The notes under the pieces were generated by a model. That model saw only the letters and a program-made list of their open reading frames with translations. It ran no database searches and had not been told where the DNA came from. A program made the position numbers and the translations under genes. Below, one piece after another: positions 15,626-24,549 of a DNA stretch of 64,000 nucleotides (position 1 is the stretch's first letter; each line of letters begins with the position of its first letter). Origin of the DNA: Streptomyces sp. NBC_01571 (GTDB lineage: Bacteria; Actinomycetota; Actinomycetes; Streptomycetales; Streptomycetaceae). The stretch is from positions 558,001 to 622,000 of the forward strand of contig NZ_JAPEPZ010000001.1 in assembly GCF_026339875.1 (NCBI RefSeq), given 5' to 3'.

Positions 15626-18094
15626 TCAGGGCATGTCCATGGGCGGGAGGGGCTGTTCCGTCCAGATGGTCTTGCCGGCCGCCGAATAGCGCGTGCCCCA
15701 CCGCTGGACCATGTGCGCGACGATGAACAGGCCGCGCCCGCCCTCGTCGTCACTGGCGGCCCGCCGGAGGTGGGGCGTGGTGTGCCCCGTGTCCGAGACC
15801 TCGCACAGCAGGCTGCGGTCGCGGATCAGTCTGAGCTGGATCGGACCGGAGGCGTAGTGGATCGCATTGGTGACCAGCTCGCTGACGACCAGCTCGGTGG
15901 TGAAGGACAGTTCCGCCAGCCCCCAGTTCCCCAGCTGCCGACTGGCGAGGTTGCGGGCGCGTCCGACCGCCGCGGGGTCCAGGGGCAGCTCCCACGCGGC
16001 CACCTCGTGCGAGTCCAGCACCCGGGTGCGTACCAGCAGCAGCGCCGCGTCGTCGGCGGCCGGCCCCTCGGGGAGGAGTTCGGCGATGATCTGATCGCAC
16101 AACTCCTCGAGAGGCTTCTCGTGTTCGGACAGCACACGGCCCAGCCGCTCGAGTCCGAGCTCGATGTCATGGTCCTGGCCCCTGACCAGACCGTCGGTGA
16201 AGAGGGCCACGAGGCTGCCCTGGGGCAGGTCGAGTTCCGCGCTCTCGAAGGGCAGACCGCCCAGACCCAGCGGGGGTCCGGAGGGGAGCTCGGGGAAGGT
16301 GAGGACGCCGTCGGGGGTGACGACCGCCGGCGGCAGGTGCCCTGCGCGGGCCACGGCGCACCGCCCGGTCACCGGGTCGTACACGGCGTAGAGGCAGGTC
16401 ACGCCGAGGGCCGGGTCGTCGTACGACCGGGCATCGGCGGGCTGACCGCTCACCCGACGTGCCGCCGTCTGTTCCTCGGAGGTCTGCTCGGCCAGGTCGT
16501 CGAGGCGAGTGAGCAGTTCGTCGGGGGTGTAGTCCAGCCGTGCCAGGGCGCGCACACTCGTGCGCAGGCGCCCCATCGTGGCGGCGGCGCGCAGACCGTG
16601 GCCCACCACGTCGCCGACGACCAGCCCGACCCGCGCTCCGGACAGCGGCACGAGGTCGAACCAGTCGCCGCCGACACCGGCCAGGTGAGCGGGAAGATAG
16701 CGGTGGGCCACCTCGACGGCCATCTGCGGCGGGATGTGCCGGGGCAGCAGGTCGCGCTGCAGCGCGAGGGCGGCCCTGCGCTCCCGGGTGTAACGGCGTG
16801 CGTTGTCGATGCAGACGGCGGTACGGGTGGCCAGCTCCTCGGCGAGCGACAGGTCGTCGCTGTCGAAACGGGCACAGGTCCTGCCGCGCAGGAACGTGAC
16901 GAGCCCCAACGTCGTGCCGCGGGCGCGAAGAGGTACGACAAGCAGGGAATGGGCCCACGGTTCGGCGCCGGGCAGGGGCCCGGTGTCGCCCGGTCCGGTC
17001 TCTTCCAGTACCGGTCGGCCCGAGGACAGGCTGCGGGCCTGGGGGGAATCCTCGGCGTAGGTGACGCGCCGCTCGGCCGACGGTGTTTCCGCGGGTTCCC
17101 CCTCGGAAACACCGTCGGCCGAGCGGCGGGCCATGCGCAGCAGCGGCTCCGGGCACACCTGCCGGGGTGAGGGTTCCTCCCCTTCCGTGACACCCTCCAC
17201 GAGGTCCACCACGACGGCGTCGGCCAAGTCCGGGACGATGACCTCGGTGCACTCCGTGACCGTGCCCGAGACGTCGAGGGTGCGGCCGATATGGGCCCCG
17301 GCCCGCACCAGGAGCGCCAGCCGCCGCTGGGCCAGATAGCGGTCGGTCACGTCGAAGGCGTCCTCGCACACGCCCAGCGTCTGCCCACGGGCGTCCTGCA
17401 GGCGGTAGTAGGAGCAGGACCAGACGTGGTCCTGCTCCCGGTCGGCCGGCGGCCGCCCGCGATAGCGCAGGTCTACGACCGGCTCACCGGTGGTGAGCAC
17501 GTTCCGCATGACCTGTTCCAGCGTCGACGGTGCCCCCTCGGTCAGCACCGCGCCGCCCGGGTACAGGTCCTGCGACAGTGTCCCGATGACGTCCTCGACC
17601 GGTTCGGTGAACTCCCGTCCCGACGCGGTGTTGGCCCACGTCAGCCGAAGGTCGGTGTCGTAGATGGTCAGGCTGATGGGCGACTGGGTGGCCAGGCCGC
17701 GCAGCATGGCCAGGCCCGCCTCCCATTCGTGGACCTCCTCCAGCTCCGCCGCGACCACGACCCAGGCGGGTCCCTCGCTCCCGTGGGACAAGCGGGACAT
17801 CATCGTCGCCGACCGGACGATGTGGCCGTCCCGGTGTTTCAGGTCGACCGCGTTGCTGCGCACGTTCGGGGCGTCGTGCCACGCGGCCAGGCCGGGCTGC
17901 CAGGAACGCCCGCCGGCGAACAGCATGTCCACGGGGTGCCCCACGATCTCGTCCGACCGGTAGCCGAGCATCTCCTCCGCCGCCGGGCTCCATCCCACGA
18001 CCCAGCCCTGGGCATCCAGGACCGCCGTGGCGGCCCGCGTGACGTCGAGGGGACCACGGAAGTAGACGCTGTCGTTCGCATTCCAGACATTCAT
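15626..18094 (-). CDS. PAS-PAS-GAF-SpoIIE phosphatase-HATPase multidomain signalling protein
   Basis: An 822-residue cytoplasmic sensor. Order: PAS (about 15-120), PAS (130-245, YDTDLRLTWAN), GAF (255-425), SpoIIE-type PP2C (440-690) and a C-terminal RsbW-like ATPase (700-815). The phosphatase keeps all key acids: GGDWFD, VVGDVVGHG, FTDGLV and ADDAAL. The kinase domain has the N-box VSELVTNAIHY, SDTG and GGRGLFIV. It can therefore both phosphorylate and dephosphorylate partner-switching antagonists, directed by its sensors. Start ATG 18094 (MNVWNAND) is chosen because the frame upstream shows no domain; GGGGTGGT is a moderate ribosome site. Two paralogues in the window have a degenerate phosphatase part. 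It is divergent from the PAS-PP2C gene at 18664. Confidence 0.92.
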   Translation of the reverse strand: MNVWNANDSVYFRGPLDVTRAATAVLDAQGWVVGWSPAAEEMLGYRSDEIVGHPVDMLFAGGRSWQPGLAAWHDAPNVRSNAVDLKHRDGHIVRSATMMSRLSHGSEGPAWVVVAAELEEVHEWEAGLAMLRGLATQSPISLTIYDTDLRLTWANTASGREFTEPVEDVIGTLSQDLYPGGAVLTEGAPSTLEQVMRNVLTTGEPVVDLRYRGRPPADREQDHVWSCSYYRLQDARGQTLGVCEDAFDVTDRYLAQRRLALLVRAGAHIGRTLDVSGTVTECTEVIVPDLADAVVVDLVEGVTEGEEPSPRQVCPEPLLRMARRSADGVSEGEPAETPSAERRVTYAEDSPQARSLSSGRPVLEETGPGDTGPLPGAEPWAHSLLVVPLRARGTTLGLVTFLRGRTCARFDSDDLSLAEELATRTAVCIDNARRYTRERRAALALQRDLLPRHIPPQMAVEVAHRYLPAHLAGVGGDWFDLVPLSGARVGLVVGDVVGHGLRAAATMGRLRTSVRALARLDYTPDELLTRLDDLAEQTSEEQTAARRVSGQPADARSYDDPALGVTCLYAVYDPVTGRCAVARAGHLPPAVVTPDGVLTFPELPSGPPLGLGGLPFESAELDLPQGSLVALFTDGLVRGQDHDIELGLERLGRVLSEHEKPLEELCDQIIAELLPEGPAADDAALLLVRTRVLDSHEVAAWELPLDPAAVGRARNLASRQLGNWGLAELSFTTELVVSELVTNAIHYASGPIQLRLIRDRSLLCEVSDTGHTTPHLRRAASDDEGGRGLFIVAHMVQRWGTRYSAAGKTIWTEQPLPPMDMP

Positions 18095-18663
18095 GGCACC
18101 ACCCCAACCCGTGGCGATGTCTACAGCATCTGTCCGCAGCCCGGGGTGTACAACCGCGGCCACGCCGCGATCGCCGCCCGCCGGCGTTCCCGCGCGTCGA
18201 TCCGCGGGCCCGCCGGAGCCGTCACGCGCCGGTGACCGTTCGGCCGCGGTCGGTGGCCGCACCGTTTCGTGGTCGGTGGCCGTACCGTTCCGTACCCGCG
18301 TCCCTCGCGCTGTCACCGGCGCCGCGGACGGCCGTGACACCTTCGACGGCGTCATGGGCCTTACGGGTGGCGCCGGGGAGAACACGACCGCGCGTGCACC
18401 GCGTCGGAGGGCGGCCCTGACCCCGGGAGGATCCCTCCGGCCCGTCCCGACCCGGCGCCGTGCCGGCGAGGGCACGCGTATTTTGAGCGGTAGCCGCCCG
18501 CGTCCGGCACGAAACTCCTGTTCCGGGGTTTGCGGCGGGTATAGCTGCGGGACTCGGCGTGGAGGGAGACGATGAGGAGGAGAATGACGTCTGCTGCCGA
18601 GCCATGGGGTACCTCGGCGTCCTGAAGCCACCGAGTGGCCGCGTGCAGTGAGGAGGGATGGGG
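18095..18663. other. Divergent intergenic region between two PAS-PP2C genes
   Basis: About 570 bp without a credible gene. It holds a 23-bp tandem repeat (18248-18293) and GGGTAT at 18537-18542, which resembles a sigma-B-class -10 but lacks a matching -35. Promoters for both divergent phosphatase genes should lie here. Confidence 0.5.
18248..18293. repeat. 23-bp tandem direct repeat
   Basis: Two head-to-tail copies of GGTCGGTGGCCG-x-ACCGTT-x-CGT (18248-18270 and 18271-18293) differ at two positions. They lie in the divergent promoter region of two phosphatase genes and may be regulator sites or simple slippage. Confidence 0.6.
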
Positions 18664-20187
18664 ATGGGTGCAGCCGAGTCGTTGGAGCGCGACGACGACG
18701 CGGCGGACGTCGCCCCGACCGCGTCCGGTGGTCTCCTCGACCTGCTGAGCGTGGCAGCCATCCTCCTCGACGACCACGGCAGGATCGTTCTGTGGAGCCC
18801 TCAGGGCGAGGATCTCTTCGGCTACAGCGCCGAGGAGGCGCTCGGCGAGTTCGCCGGCCGCCTCCTGATCCACGAGGAGCACCGGGACATCGTCCTCGGC
18901 CTGTTCGCGCAGGTCATGGAGGGCGGCGGCAGCTGGGCCGGAGTCTTCCCCATCCGGCACAAGGACGGCAGTACGCGGCGTGTGGAGTTCCGCAACATGC
19001 GGCTCCAGGACGAACAGGGTGACCACTACGCCCTGGGGCTCGCCGCGGACCAGGCGACGCTGCGGCAGGTCGAACGCGAGCTGGCACTGGCCGCACGACT
19101 GGTCTCCCAGTCACCCATCGGACTCGGTGTACTGGACACCGACCTCCGGTACGTCTCGGTCAACGCGGCAGAGGAACGGATGAGCGGCGTCCCCGCCGGC
19201 GAACACCTGGGCCGGCACGTGCATGAGGTGCTTCCGCTCCTGGACGAGTCCTTCGAAACGACCATCCACGAGGTACTGGCCACCGGCGCCCCGGTCCTGG
19301 ATCAGTACACCTCCGGCCGCACCCCGGCCGACCCGGACAACGAGCACGCGTGGTCGATCTCGTTCCACCGCCTCGAAGCACCCAACGGAAAGGCGCTGGG
19401 CGTGGTGACCTCCAGCGTGGACGTCACCGAACGTTACCGTGCCTTCGAGGAACAACGACGCACCGTTCTCACCCTTCAGCGCAGCCTCCTCCCCCACCCT
19501 CCGCCGCAGCGGCCGGGGCTGGCCGTCGCCTCCCGGTACCAGCCCGCCAGGGCGGCCAGCGGGATCGGTGGTGACTGGTTCGACGTCATCGCTCTCGGCG
19601 GCGACAAGACCGCCCTGGTCGTCGGGGACGTCATGGGCAGCGGCGTCAGCGCCGCCGCCACCATGGGCCAGCTCCGCACCGCCACCCGCACCCTGGCCGG
19701 CCTCGATCTCGACCCCGCCCAGGTCCTCCAGCACCTCGACCGCATCACCGAGGACCTGGAGCAGGACATCATCGCCACCTGCGTCTACGCCGTCTACGAC
19801 CCGTACAGCGCGCGATGCCTCATCTCGCTGGCCGGCCATCTGCCGCCCGCGCTCCTCCGCCTGGACGGGAAACACGAACTGCTCGACCTGCCCACCGGAA
19901 CCCCGCTGGGCGTGGGCAACGGCGGCTTCCACACCAGCGTGCTCTCGCTGGGCCGTGGCGATCAACTCGTCCTGTACACCGATGGCCTGGTCGAGAAGCG
20001 CGGCTTCCCGATCGACGCGTGCATGGACAGTCTGCTCACCCTCCTGGACGACCCGCACCGCTCCCTCGACGAAACCTGCGAGGTACTCCTGCACGCCCTG
20101 CGCGATCCTGGCGGCCACGACGACGTGGCACTGCTCATCGTCCGAGTCCTGCAGGCCTGCGCCTCTGAGCAGACGCCACTGTCCTGA
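18664..20187 (+). CDS. PAS-PAS-SpoIIE-type PP2C phosphatase
   Basis: A 507-residue soluble sensor phosphatase. Two PAS domains lie at about 22-125 (FGYSAEEALGEF) and 135-260 (LGVLDTDLRYVSVNAA, ending in DVTERY). The PP2C domain (about 280-500) keeps the catalytic acids: GGDWFD, VVGDVMGSG, LYTDGLVEKRG and HDDVAL. There is no HATPase domain, so it acts only as a phosphatase on STAS antagonists. The ATG at 18664 is chosen because the GAGGAGG ribosome site is too close to the in-frame ATG at 18658. It is divergent from a PAS-GAF-PP2C-HATPase gene, a probable functional or duplicated partner. Confidence 0.9.
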   Translation: MGAAESLERDDDAADVAPTASGGLLDLLSVAAILLDDHGRIVLWSPQGEDLFGYSAEEALGEFAGRLLIHEEHRDIVLGLFAQVMEGGGSWAGVFPIRHKDGSTRRVEFRNMRLQDEQGDHYALGLAADQATLRQVERELALAARLVSQSPIGLGVLDTDLRYVSVNAAEERMSGVPAGEHLGRHVHEVLPLLDESFETTIHEVLATGAPVLDQYTSGRTPADPDNEHAWSISFHRLEAPNGKALGVVTSSVDVTERYRAFEEQRRTVLTLQRSLLPHPPPQRPGLAVASRYQPARAASGIGGDWFDVIALGGDKTALVVGDVMGSGVSAAATMGQLRTATRTLAGLDLDPAQVLQHLDRITEDLEQDIIATCVYAVYDPYSARCLISLAGHLPPALLRLDGKHELLDLPTGTPLGVGNGGFHTSVLSLGRGDQLVLYTDGLVEKRGFPIDACMDSLLTLLDDPHRSLDETCEVLLHALRDPGGHDDVALLIVRVLQACASEQTPLS

Positions 20188-20268
20188 ACGACTGGGCGCC
20201 ACTCCCGCCGGCGCCGATGCGGCGGACGGCATGCGCCACCGGAGTCACGGCAGCGAAGGTGTCACCGT

Positions 20269-20982
20269 TCAGTCGGTCGGCACCGAACGTCGCACCACCA
20301 GGCTCTCCACCTCGTACGACATCGCGCTGGTCCCACGGGTGGGAGCCGGGTGGTAACGCCCGGCGCACACCGAGAGGTTGACGATGAGGTAGGCATGCCA
20401 GGCGCGCCCCACCCCCCGCCGGTCCGCGAACACCTGGGTGCCGTTCACCCACCACACCACCGAACGGACGCCGAACTCGACGCGCAGATCGACCCACGCG
20501 CCCGGGCCCACCGACTCGTCGGTGTAGTAGTGGCCGCTGCCGCGGACATGGTTGGAGAACTCCAGCAGATCCGCGTTGTCGGGGTGGTACTCGAAGACGT
20601 CGATCTCCTGGCCGCCGTCCCGCCAGGTCCAGATCGCCGGCCAGGCCCCGATCTCACGGGGCAACCGCACCCGCGCTTCCAGTACGTCGCCCGCACGGAC
20701 GACGAACTCCTCTTCACTGCCTTCGGTCGTCAGCAGTCCCGTGTTCCACCAGCCGTCCCGTCTTCGGGTGGCCCGAAAAACGCCGGTACGGCAATAGGTA
20801 CCGTCCTGAACCAGGTGATCGAGCTTGTCGTCGCCCGGATTGACCGGCCCGCCGCCGGGATAGGCCCAGGAACGGCCGGCCACCCACTGCCGCGCGGAAG
20901 CGAAGTCCGCTGTGAAGACCACATCGGTCGTGGGCTGGATTCCGGAGACGGGGAGCGGTTCGTCGGACACCGGTTCGTGCAT
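20269..20982 (-). CDS. Glycoside hydrolase family 16-like protein without signal peptide
   Basis: A 237-residue concanavalin-type beta-sandwich hydrolase. The GH16 catalytic motif Glu-x-Asp-x-x-Glu is present as QEIDVFEYHPD, preceded by the usual aromatic strand GAWPAIWTW. The downstream WVNGTQVF and the C-terminal AMSYEVESLVV fit the family's final strands. GH16 enzymes cleave beta-1,3/1,4-glucans or galactans and are normally secreted. Here no signal peptide is visible from ATG 20982 (GGAGAGAA upstream), nor from the upstream in-frame GTG codons, so the protein may be cytoplasmic or exported another way. It converges with the PAS-PP2C gene with only 81 bp between stops. Confidence 0.82.
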   Translation of the reverse strand: MHEPVSDEPLPVSGIQPTTDVVFTADFASARQWVAGRSWAYPGGGPVNPGDDKLDHLVQDGTYCRTGVFRATRRRDGWWNTGLLTTEGSEEEFVVRAGDVLEARVRLPREIGAWPAIWTWRDGGQEIDVFEYHPDNADLLEFSNHVRGSGHYYTDESVGPGAWVDLRVEFGVRSVVWWVNGTQVFADRRGVGRAWHAYLIVNLSVCAGRYHPAPTRGTSAMSYEVESLVVRRSVPTD

Positions 20983-21446
20983 GCACTGGTTCTCTCCGGT
21001 ACGCGCCCCCGCCATGCCCGCACGCACCCGCACCACCGTGCAAACTACACGTCCGGGTGAGACGCCTTCCCGGCCTTCGCGGGCTCCGGTCCTCGCCGCA
21101 CGTGCCACCTCCCGATGCCGCCGCGCGGTGCCGCTGCGCGGTGCCGCTGCGCGACCGGACGTCACCGTCCGGGATCGGATGCGCGCTCCCCACCGGACAG
21201 CCGACCACGAAGAGCCGAGCGGAGTAAGGATGGAAGCACACAGCCACGAACGCACGACGAAGACACCCGGCGGCCCGCCCCGGACGGACGCCTGACAGTG
21301 ATCACTGTGCGGGGCGTGTGCGTGGCAGTGGCGCGGTCTTTCTCGCACGCCGCTCCAAGGCGTCATGACGACCCGACAACGAGCTCCGCTGTTCCTCGAA
21401 GGTCAGCCGCCCCCGCCATGGAACGCGGAGCGGAGAAGAGCCCCCC
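20983..21446. other. Divergent intergenic region between GH16-like and doxX genes
   Basis: About 460 bp with no supported gene. It holds a short 13-bp tandem repeat around 21123-21150 and a perfect 14-bp palindrome at 21295-21308 (annotated separately). Confidence 0.5.
21295..21308. promoter_or_regulatory. 14-bp perfect palindrome upstream of doxX
   Basis: ACAGTGATCACTGT is perfectly self-complementary and lies 138 bp upstream of the DoxX start. It looks like a homodimeric regulator site (GntR- or MarR-like size), but no matching regulator is adjacent. Confidence 0.4.
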
Positions 21447-21998
21447 GTGAACTCCATCCCTCAGCGACTACGTGCTTCTCCCGATCCCCCGGCCGATACT
21501 CCGGTCCGGCGGGCGGTCTCGGCCGGTGACTGGGGTCTGCTGCTCATCAGGCTCACGTTCGGCCTGTTGATGGCAGGGCACGGCGCCCAGAAACTCTTCG
21601 GGATCTTCGGCGGCGACGGCTTGACCACCACCGCGAACAATCTCGCCGCGCTGGACTACCGACCCGGCAAGGTCTACGCCGTGATCGGCGGTGTGTCCGA
21701 ACTCCTCGGAGGCCTCGGCTTCGCCGTGGGACTGTTCACTCCCCTGGCAGCGAGCGCCCTGATCGGCGTGATGATCAGCGCCATGGCGACCGTCACCGCG
21801 GCCCACGGAGTGTGGGTGACCGACGGCGGTCTGGAATACAACCTGAGCATCGCGGTCGTCGCACTCGGCGTCGCCGCGACCGGTCCGGGCAAGCTGGCCC
21901 TGGACCACCCGTTCCGCTGGGGCCGGGGCGGTTGGCCCGAAGCCGTCCTCGCCCTGCTCCTCGGAGGGATCGGTGCTGCCGTCGTGCTGTTGCTCTGA
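21447..21998 (+). CDS. DoxX family membrane protein
   Basis: A 183-residue integral membrane protein with four hydrophobic segments after a polar N-terminus of about 28 residues. The family signature RLTFGLLMAGHGAQKLFG lies in the first helix-loop, followed by GGVSELLGGLGFAVGLFTPLAA. DoxX/YphA-type proteins are quinone-reactive or redox-linked membrane proteins whose exact role is mostly unknown. GTG at 21447 is preceded by a GAGAAGAG stretch. It converges with a secreted beta-propeller gene, separated by a perfect 12-bp hairpin (22073-22102). Confidence 0.87.
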   Translation: MNSIPQRLRASPDPPADTPVRRAVSAGDWGLLLIRLTFGLLMAGHGAQKLFGIFGGDGLTTTANNLAALDYRPGKVYAVIGGVSELLGGLGFAVGLFTPLAASALIGVMISAMATVTAAHGVWVTDGGLEYNLSIAVVALGVAATGPGKLALDHPFRWGRGGWPEAVLALLLGGIGAAVVLLL

Positions 21999-22072
21999 GG
22001 GCTGTCCCGACAGCCGGGCCGCCGGCACCGCCGCGAGGGAGCGAGAAGGGCCGGCCTTACTCCCCACAGCGT

Positions 22073-22102
22073 GGCGCCCCGGGCAAAGGTGCCCGGGGCG
22101 CC
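22073..22102. terminator. Hairpin terminator between doxX and the beta-propeller gene
   Basis: A perfect 12-bp stem (GGCGCCCCGGGC / GCCCGGGGCGCC) with loop AAAGGT lies between convergent stops. Confidence 0.7.
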
Positions 22103-22124
22103 CATCGCCGCGGCGGCCGCTTTC

Positions 22125-23330
22125 CTACACCGCGGCGATGCCCTCCATGCCGGACTCGGCGAAGGAGGGAAGTCCGGTGACGGTGGTGACCTTCGTCAGG
22201 GAGCCGTTCCCGCCCACACGGAACCCGTCGACCGTGCCGGAGGTGGCGTTCTGCACGTAGAGGAAGCTGTCGTCCTTCGTCACCGCCAGGTCGATGACAC
22301 CCTGGGACATGGCCGACGGCGGGGTGGCGACGCCGCCACCGGTGGTGAGCGCAAGCCTGCCGTGGCGGTCGGTACGGTATCCGGTGACGGTCGAGCTGCC
22401 GGTGTTGCCTCCGTAGAAGAAGTCCCCGGCGCGTTCCAGCCAGCACAGCGTCTTCTGCCCGTTCGGCAAGGGCTTCTGGACGACGTCCAAAGTGCCGTCG
22501 GTACGCACCTTGTACGTACTGACCGTGGAGTCCTCGGCCTCGGCCACGAGCATACGGCCGGCCCGGTCGAAGGTGATGGCGAACGGCACGCCTCCGGCCG
22601 AGTCGTTGACCACCGCACGGCGCGAGGGGCGCCCGTCATGCCGTACCGGGAAGACCTCGATGGTGTTCGCGGACTTGGTGGTGACGACCAACTGCCCACC
22701 ATCCGGCGTGAACGCGAGCTGGCCCGGCGAACTGGAGAACAGCGGCACCTTCTTGTTGTCCAGCCCGAGGGAGCGGTGCGAACCGCGCAGCGGAGCAAGG
22801 CCCTTGGCCGTGATCCGGAACCCCTGAACGCTGCCCGCGCCCCCCGCGTTCATGACGTAGGCGAGCCGGCCCGACACCGCGATCGAGGAGGGGAAGTCCC
22901 CGCCCGAGCGCACCACCTGACGGTCGGTCAGCTTCTGTCCGCGCACCCGGAACGACGTCACGGTCCCGCTTCCCGCGTTGACCGCCAGGAGCCTCCCCGA
23001 CCGGTCGTCGTAGACGAGCGAACCCTGGGAGGCGAGAGAGTCGGTGGGAGCGTCGACCTGGTCGCCGCCCCTGCCCCCGGTCGCGTAGCGGCCCAGGGCC
23101 GTCAACTCGCCGCCCCTGCCCCGCTTGAAGACGTGGATGGTGTTGCCGTCGAGTTCGTCGCCCTGGACGAAGACGGCGTGGTCGGCCTTGGCCGTGTCCC
23201 CACGTGGACGGGTCTCCCGCGCCGAGGCCACGGTCACCGACGTGGCGGCCGCCGCGGCGGCGAGGACTCCGGCCGCGCCGATGGTCAGCCGACGCCTCCG
23301 CGACGACCTGCGCCTGTTGTGCCTGCTCAT
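22125..23330 (-). CDS. Secreted lactonase-like seven-bladed beta-propeller protein
   Basis: A 401-residue secreted protein. The N-terminus has a basic run and SRRRRLTIGA followed by an Ala-rich hydrophobic segment, which resembles a twin-arginine signal peptide. The mature part consists of repeated blades with motifs such as TVTSFRV, NTIEVFPV, STVSTYKV and GTVDGFRV. This matches the 6-phosphogluconolactonase-like (YncE/lactonase) propeller family. Catalytic function cannot be assigned; many such actinobacterial proteins are uncharacterised. ATG 23330 has GAGGAG seven bases upstream. It lies 187 bp downstream of a NarL-type two-component pair in the same orientation and may be a target of it. 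Confidence 0.82.
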   Translation of the reverse strand: MSRHNRRRSSRRRRLTIGAAGVLAAAAAATSVTVASARETRPRGDTAKADHAVFVQGDELDGNTIHVFKRGRGGELTALGRYATGGRGGDQVDAPTDSLASQGSLVYDDRSGRLLAVNAGSGTVTSFRVRGQKLTDRQVVRSGGDFPSSIAVSGRLAYVMNAGGAGSVQGFRITAKGLAPLRGSHRSLGLDNKKVPLFSSSPGQLAFTPDGGQLVVTTKSANTIEVFPVRHDGRPSRRAVVNDSAGGVPFAITFDRAGRMLVAEAEDSTVSTYKVRTDGTLDVVQKPLPNGQKTLCWLERAGDFFYGGNTGSSTVTGYRTDRHGRLALTTGGGVATPPSAMSQGVIDLAVTKDDSFLYVQNATSGTVDGFRVGGNGSLTKVTTVTGLPSFAESGMEGIAAV

Positions 23331-23517
23331 GTGCTGCTCCTCGGACTCGGCCGCCCCCTCGGTCGGAAGCGGGCAGAGCCAGAGTTGCCCATGCGAAGGG
23401 TGGGACAGGAGAGGTTCAGCTGCCGCGTCAGCCTCTCGTAAGAACTCCGGCGGAGCGTTCCGCACAGCGGTCACTCGCCAACAGTCCTCTTCTCGGCGGA
23501 CCGTAATGAAGCAGCGT

Positions 23518-24549
23518 TCACTCGGGCACGCTCAGGATGACGGCGGTGCCCTTCCCAGGAACGCTGCGGATCGTGAGCTGTGCTTCGATGAGGTCCGCAC
23601 GCTCGTGCATGGCGGAGAGACCCACTCCCCGCACGGTGGAGGCCGGGCGGGCGGCCGCGCGCAGACCCGGCCAGCGCCTGGCGTCCGCGGCCTGAGGCAT
23701 TCCGATCCCGTCGTCGGTGACGGTCAGCGTCATCACATGGCCGTCGGCCTCCACACCGACCGTGATCCGGGTGGGCTCGGCGTGTTTCACCGCGTTCGTC
23801 AATGCCTCCTGCACGATGCGGTACACGTGCGCCTGCACTTCTGAGGACAGCCGGTCGCTGATGTCGGCACACTGCGGATCGATCCGGAGATCGACGCGGA
23901 TACCGAAGGTCTCCGAGGTGCGACGGCACAGCGCCTCCAGGGCCGCGCGCAGTCCCAGCTCGTCCAGGACCAGGGGACGCAGATCCGTGATCAGGTGGCG
24001 CAGCGAGGTGATCTGGTTGCCGACCAGCGCGCGTGCCTGCTCGATCGCGCTGCGCATGGCCTGGGGCCGGCCGTCGGCGGCAGCGGAGGAGAGCACCACC
24101 TGCACGGCGCCGAGTTCCTGGAGGGTGTCGTCGTGCAGTTCCCGGGCCCAGCGGCGGCGTTCGCGCTCCGCGCCGTCGTGGCGGGACCGGACACGTTCAC
24201 GTTGGAGGCCCCGGTCGCGGTGGGTCGCGCTGCGCATGGTGGAGGCCGTGTACACGACCAGGAGAAGCGGGAGCACGTGCAGGGCGTTCAGCAGGGGCTG
24301 CTCGGTGATGCGGACCAGGCTGGCCACGGCGAGCATGAGCGCGATGGCGCCGGCCACCACCATCCAGGTACGGCGTCCCGCGGTGTAGAGGGGCGCTGCC
24401 CCGAGAAACGGGGTCGCCGCGGCAAGGGAGAGGGCCAGCTCGGAGGGCAGCGGCTGGTCGGTGACCTCCAGCACCACCGCAGCCGCGAGCAGACAGGTTC
24501 CCACCGCCTGCAGGGCGAGGCCCCATCGGGCCGTACGCCGTCCGCTCAT
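23518..24549 (-). CDS. NarL-family sensor histidine kinase
   Basis: A 343-residue membrane kinase. Four to five hydrophobic segments occupy residues 8-105. The HisKA_3 dimerisation domain has the phospho-acceptor His139 in WARELHDDTLQELGAVQ. The catalytic HATPase region has the N-box IVQEALTNAVKHA, TDDGIGM and GVGLSAMHERA. The input is probably the membrane domain itself, as no extracellular sensor is seen. Its start overlaps the stop of the adjacent response regulator region by four bases (24546-24549), the kinase being downstream, so both are made together. The signal is unknown. Confidence 0.93.
   Translation of the reverse strand: MSGRRTARWGLALQAVGTCLLAAAVVLEVTDQPLPSELALSLAAATPFLGAAPLYTAGRRTWMVVAGAIALMLAVASLVRITEQPLLNALHVLPLLLVVYTASTMRSATHRDRGLQRERVRSRHDGAERERRRWARELHDDTLQELGAVQVVLSSAAADGRPQAMRSAIEQARALVGNQITSLRHLITDLRPLVLDELGLRAALEALCRRTSETFGIRVDLRIDPQCADISDRLSSEVQAHVYRIVQEALTNAVKHAEPTRITVGVEADGHVMTLTVTDDGIGMPQAADARRWPGLRAAARPASTVRGVGLSAMHERADLIEAQLTIRSVPGKGTAVILSVPE

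Noticed and set aside
18537..18542. GGGTAT resembling a sigma-B-class -10 element
   Set aside because: No GNNT-type -35 at 14-16 bp was found, so the match is not sufficient for a promoter call.
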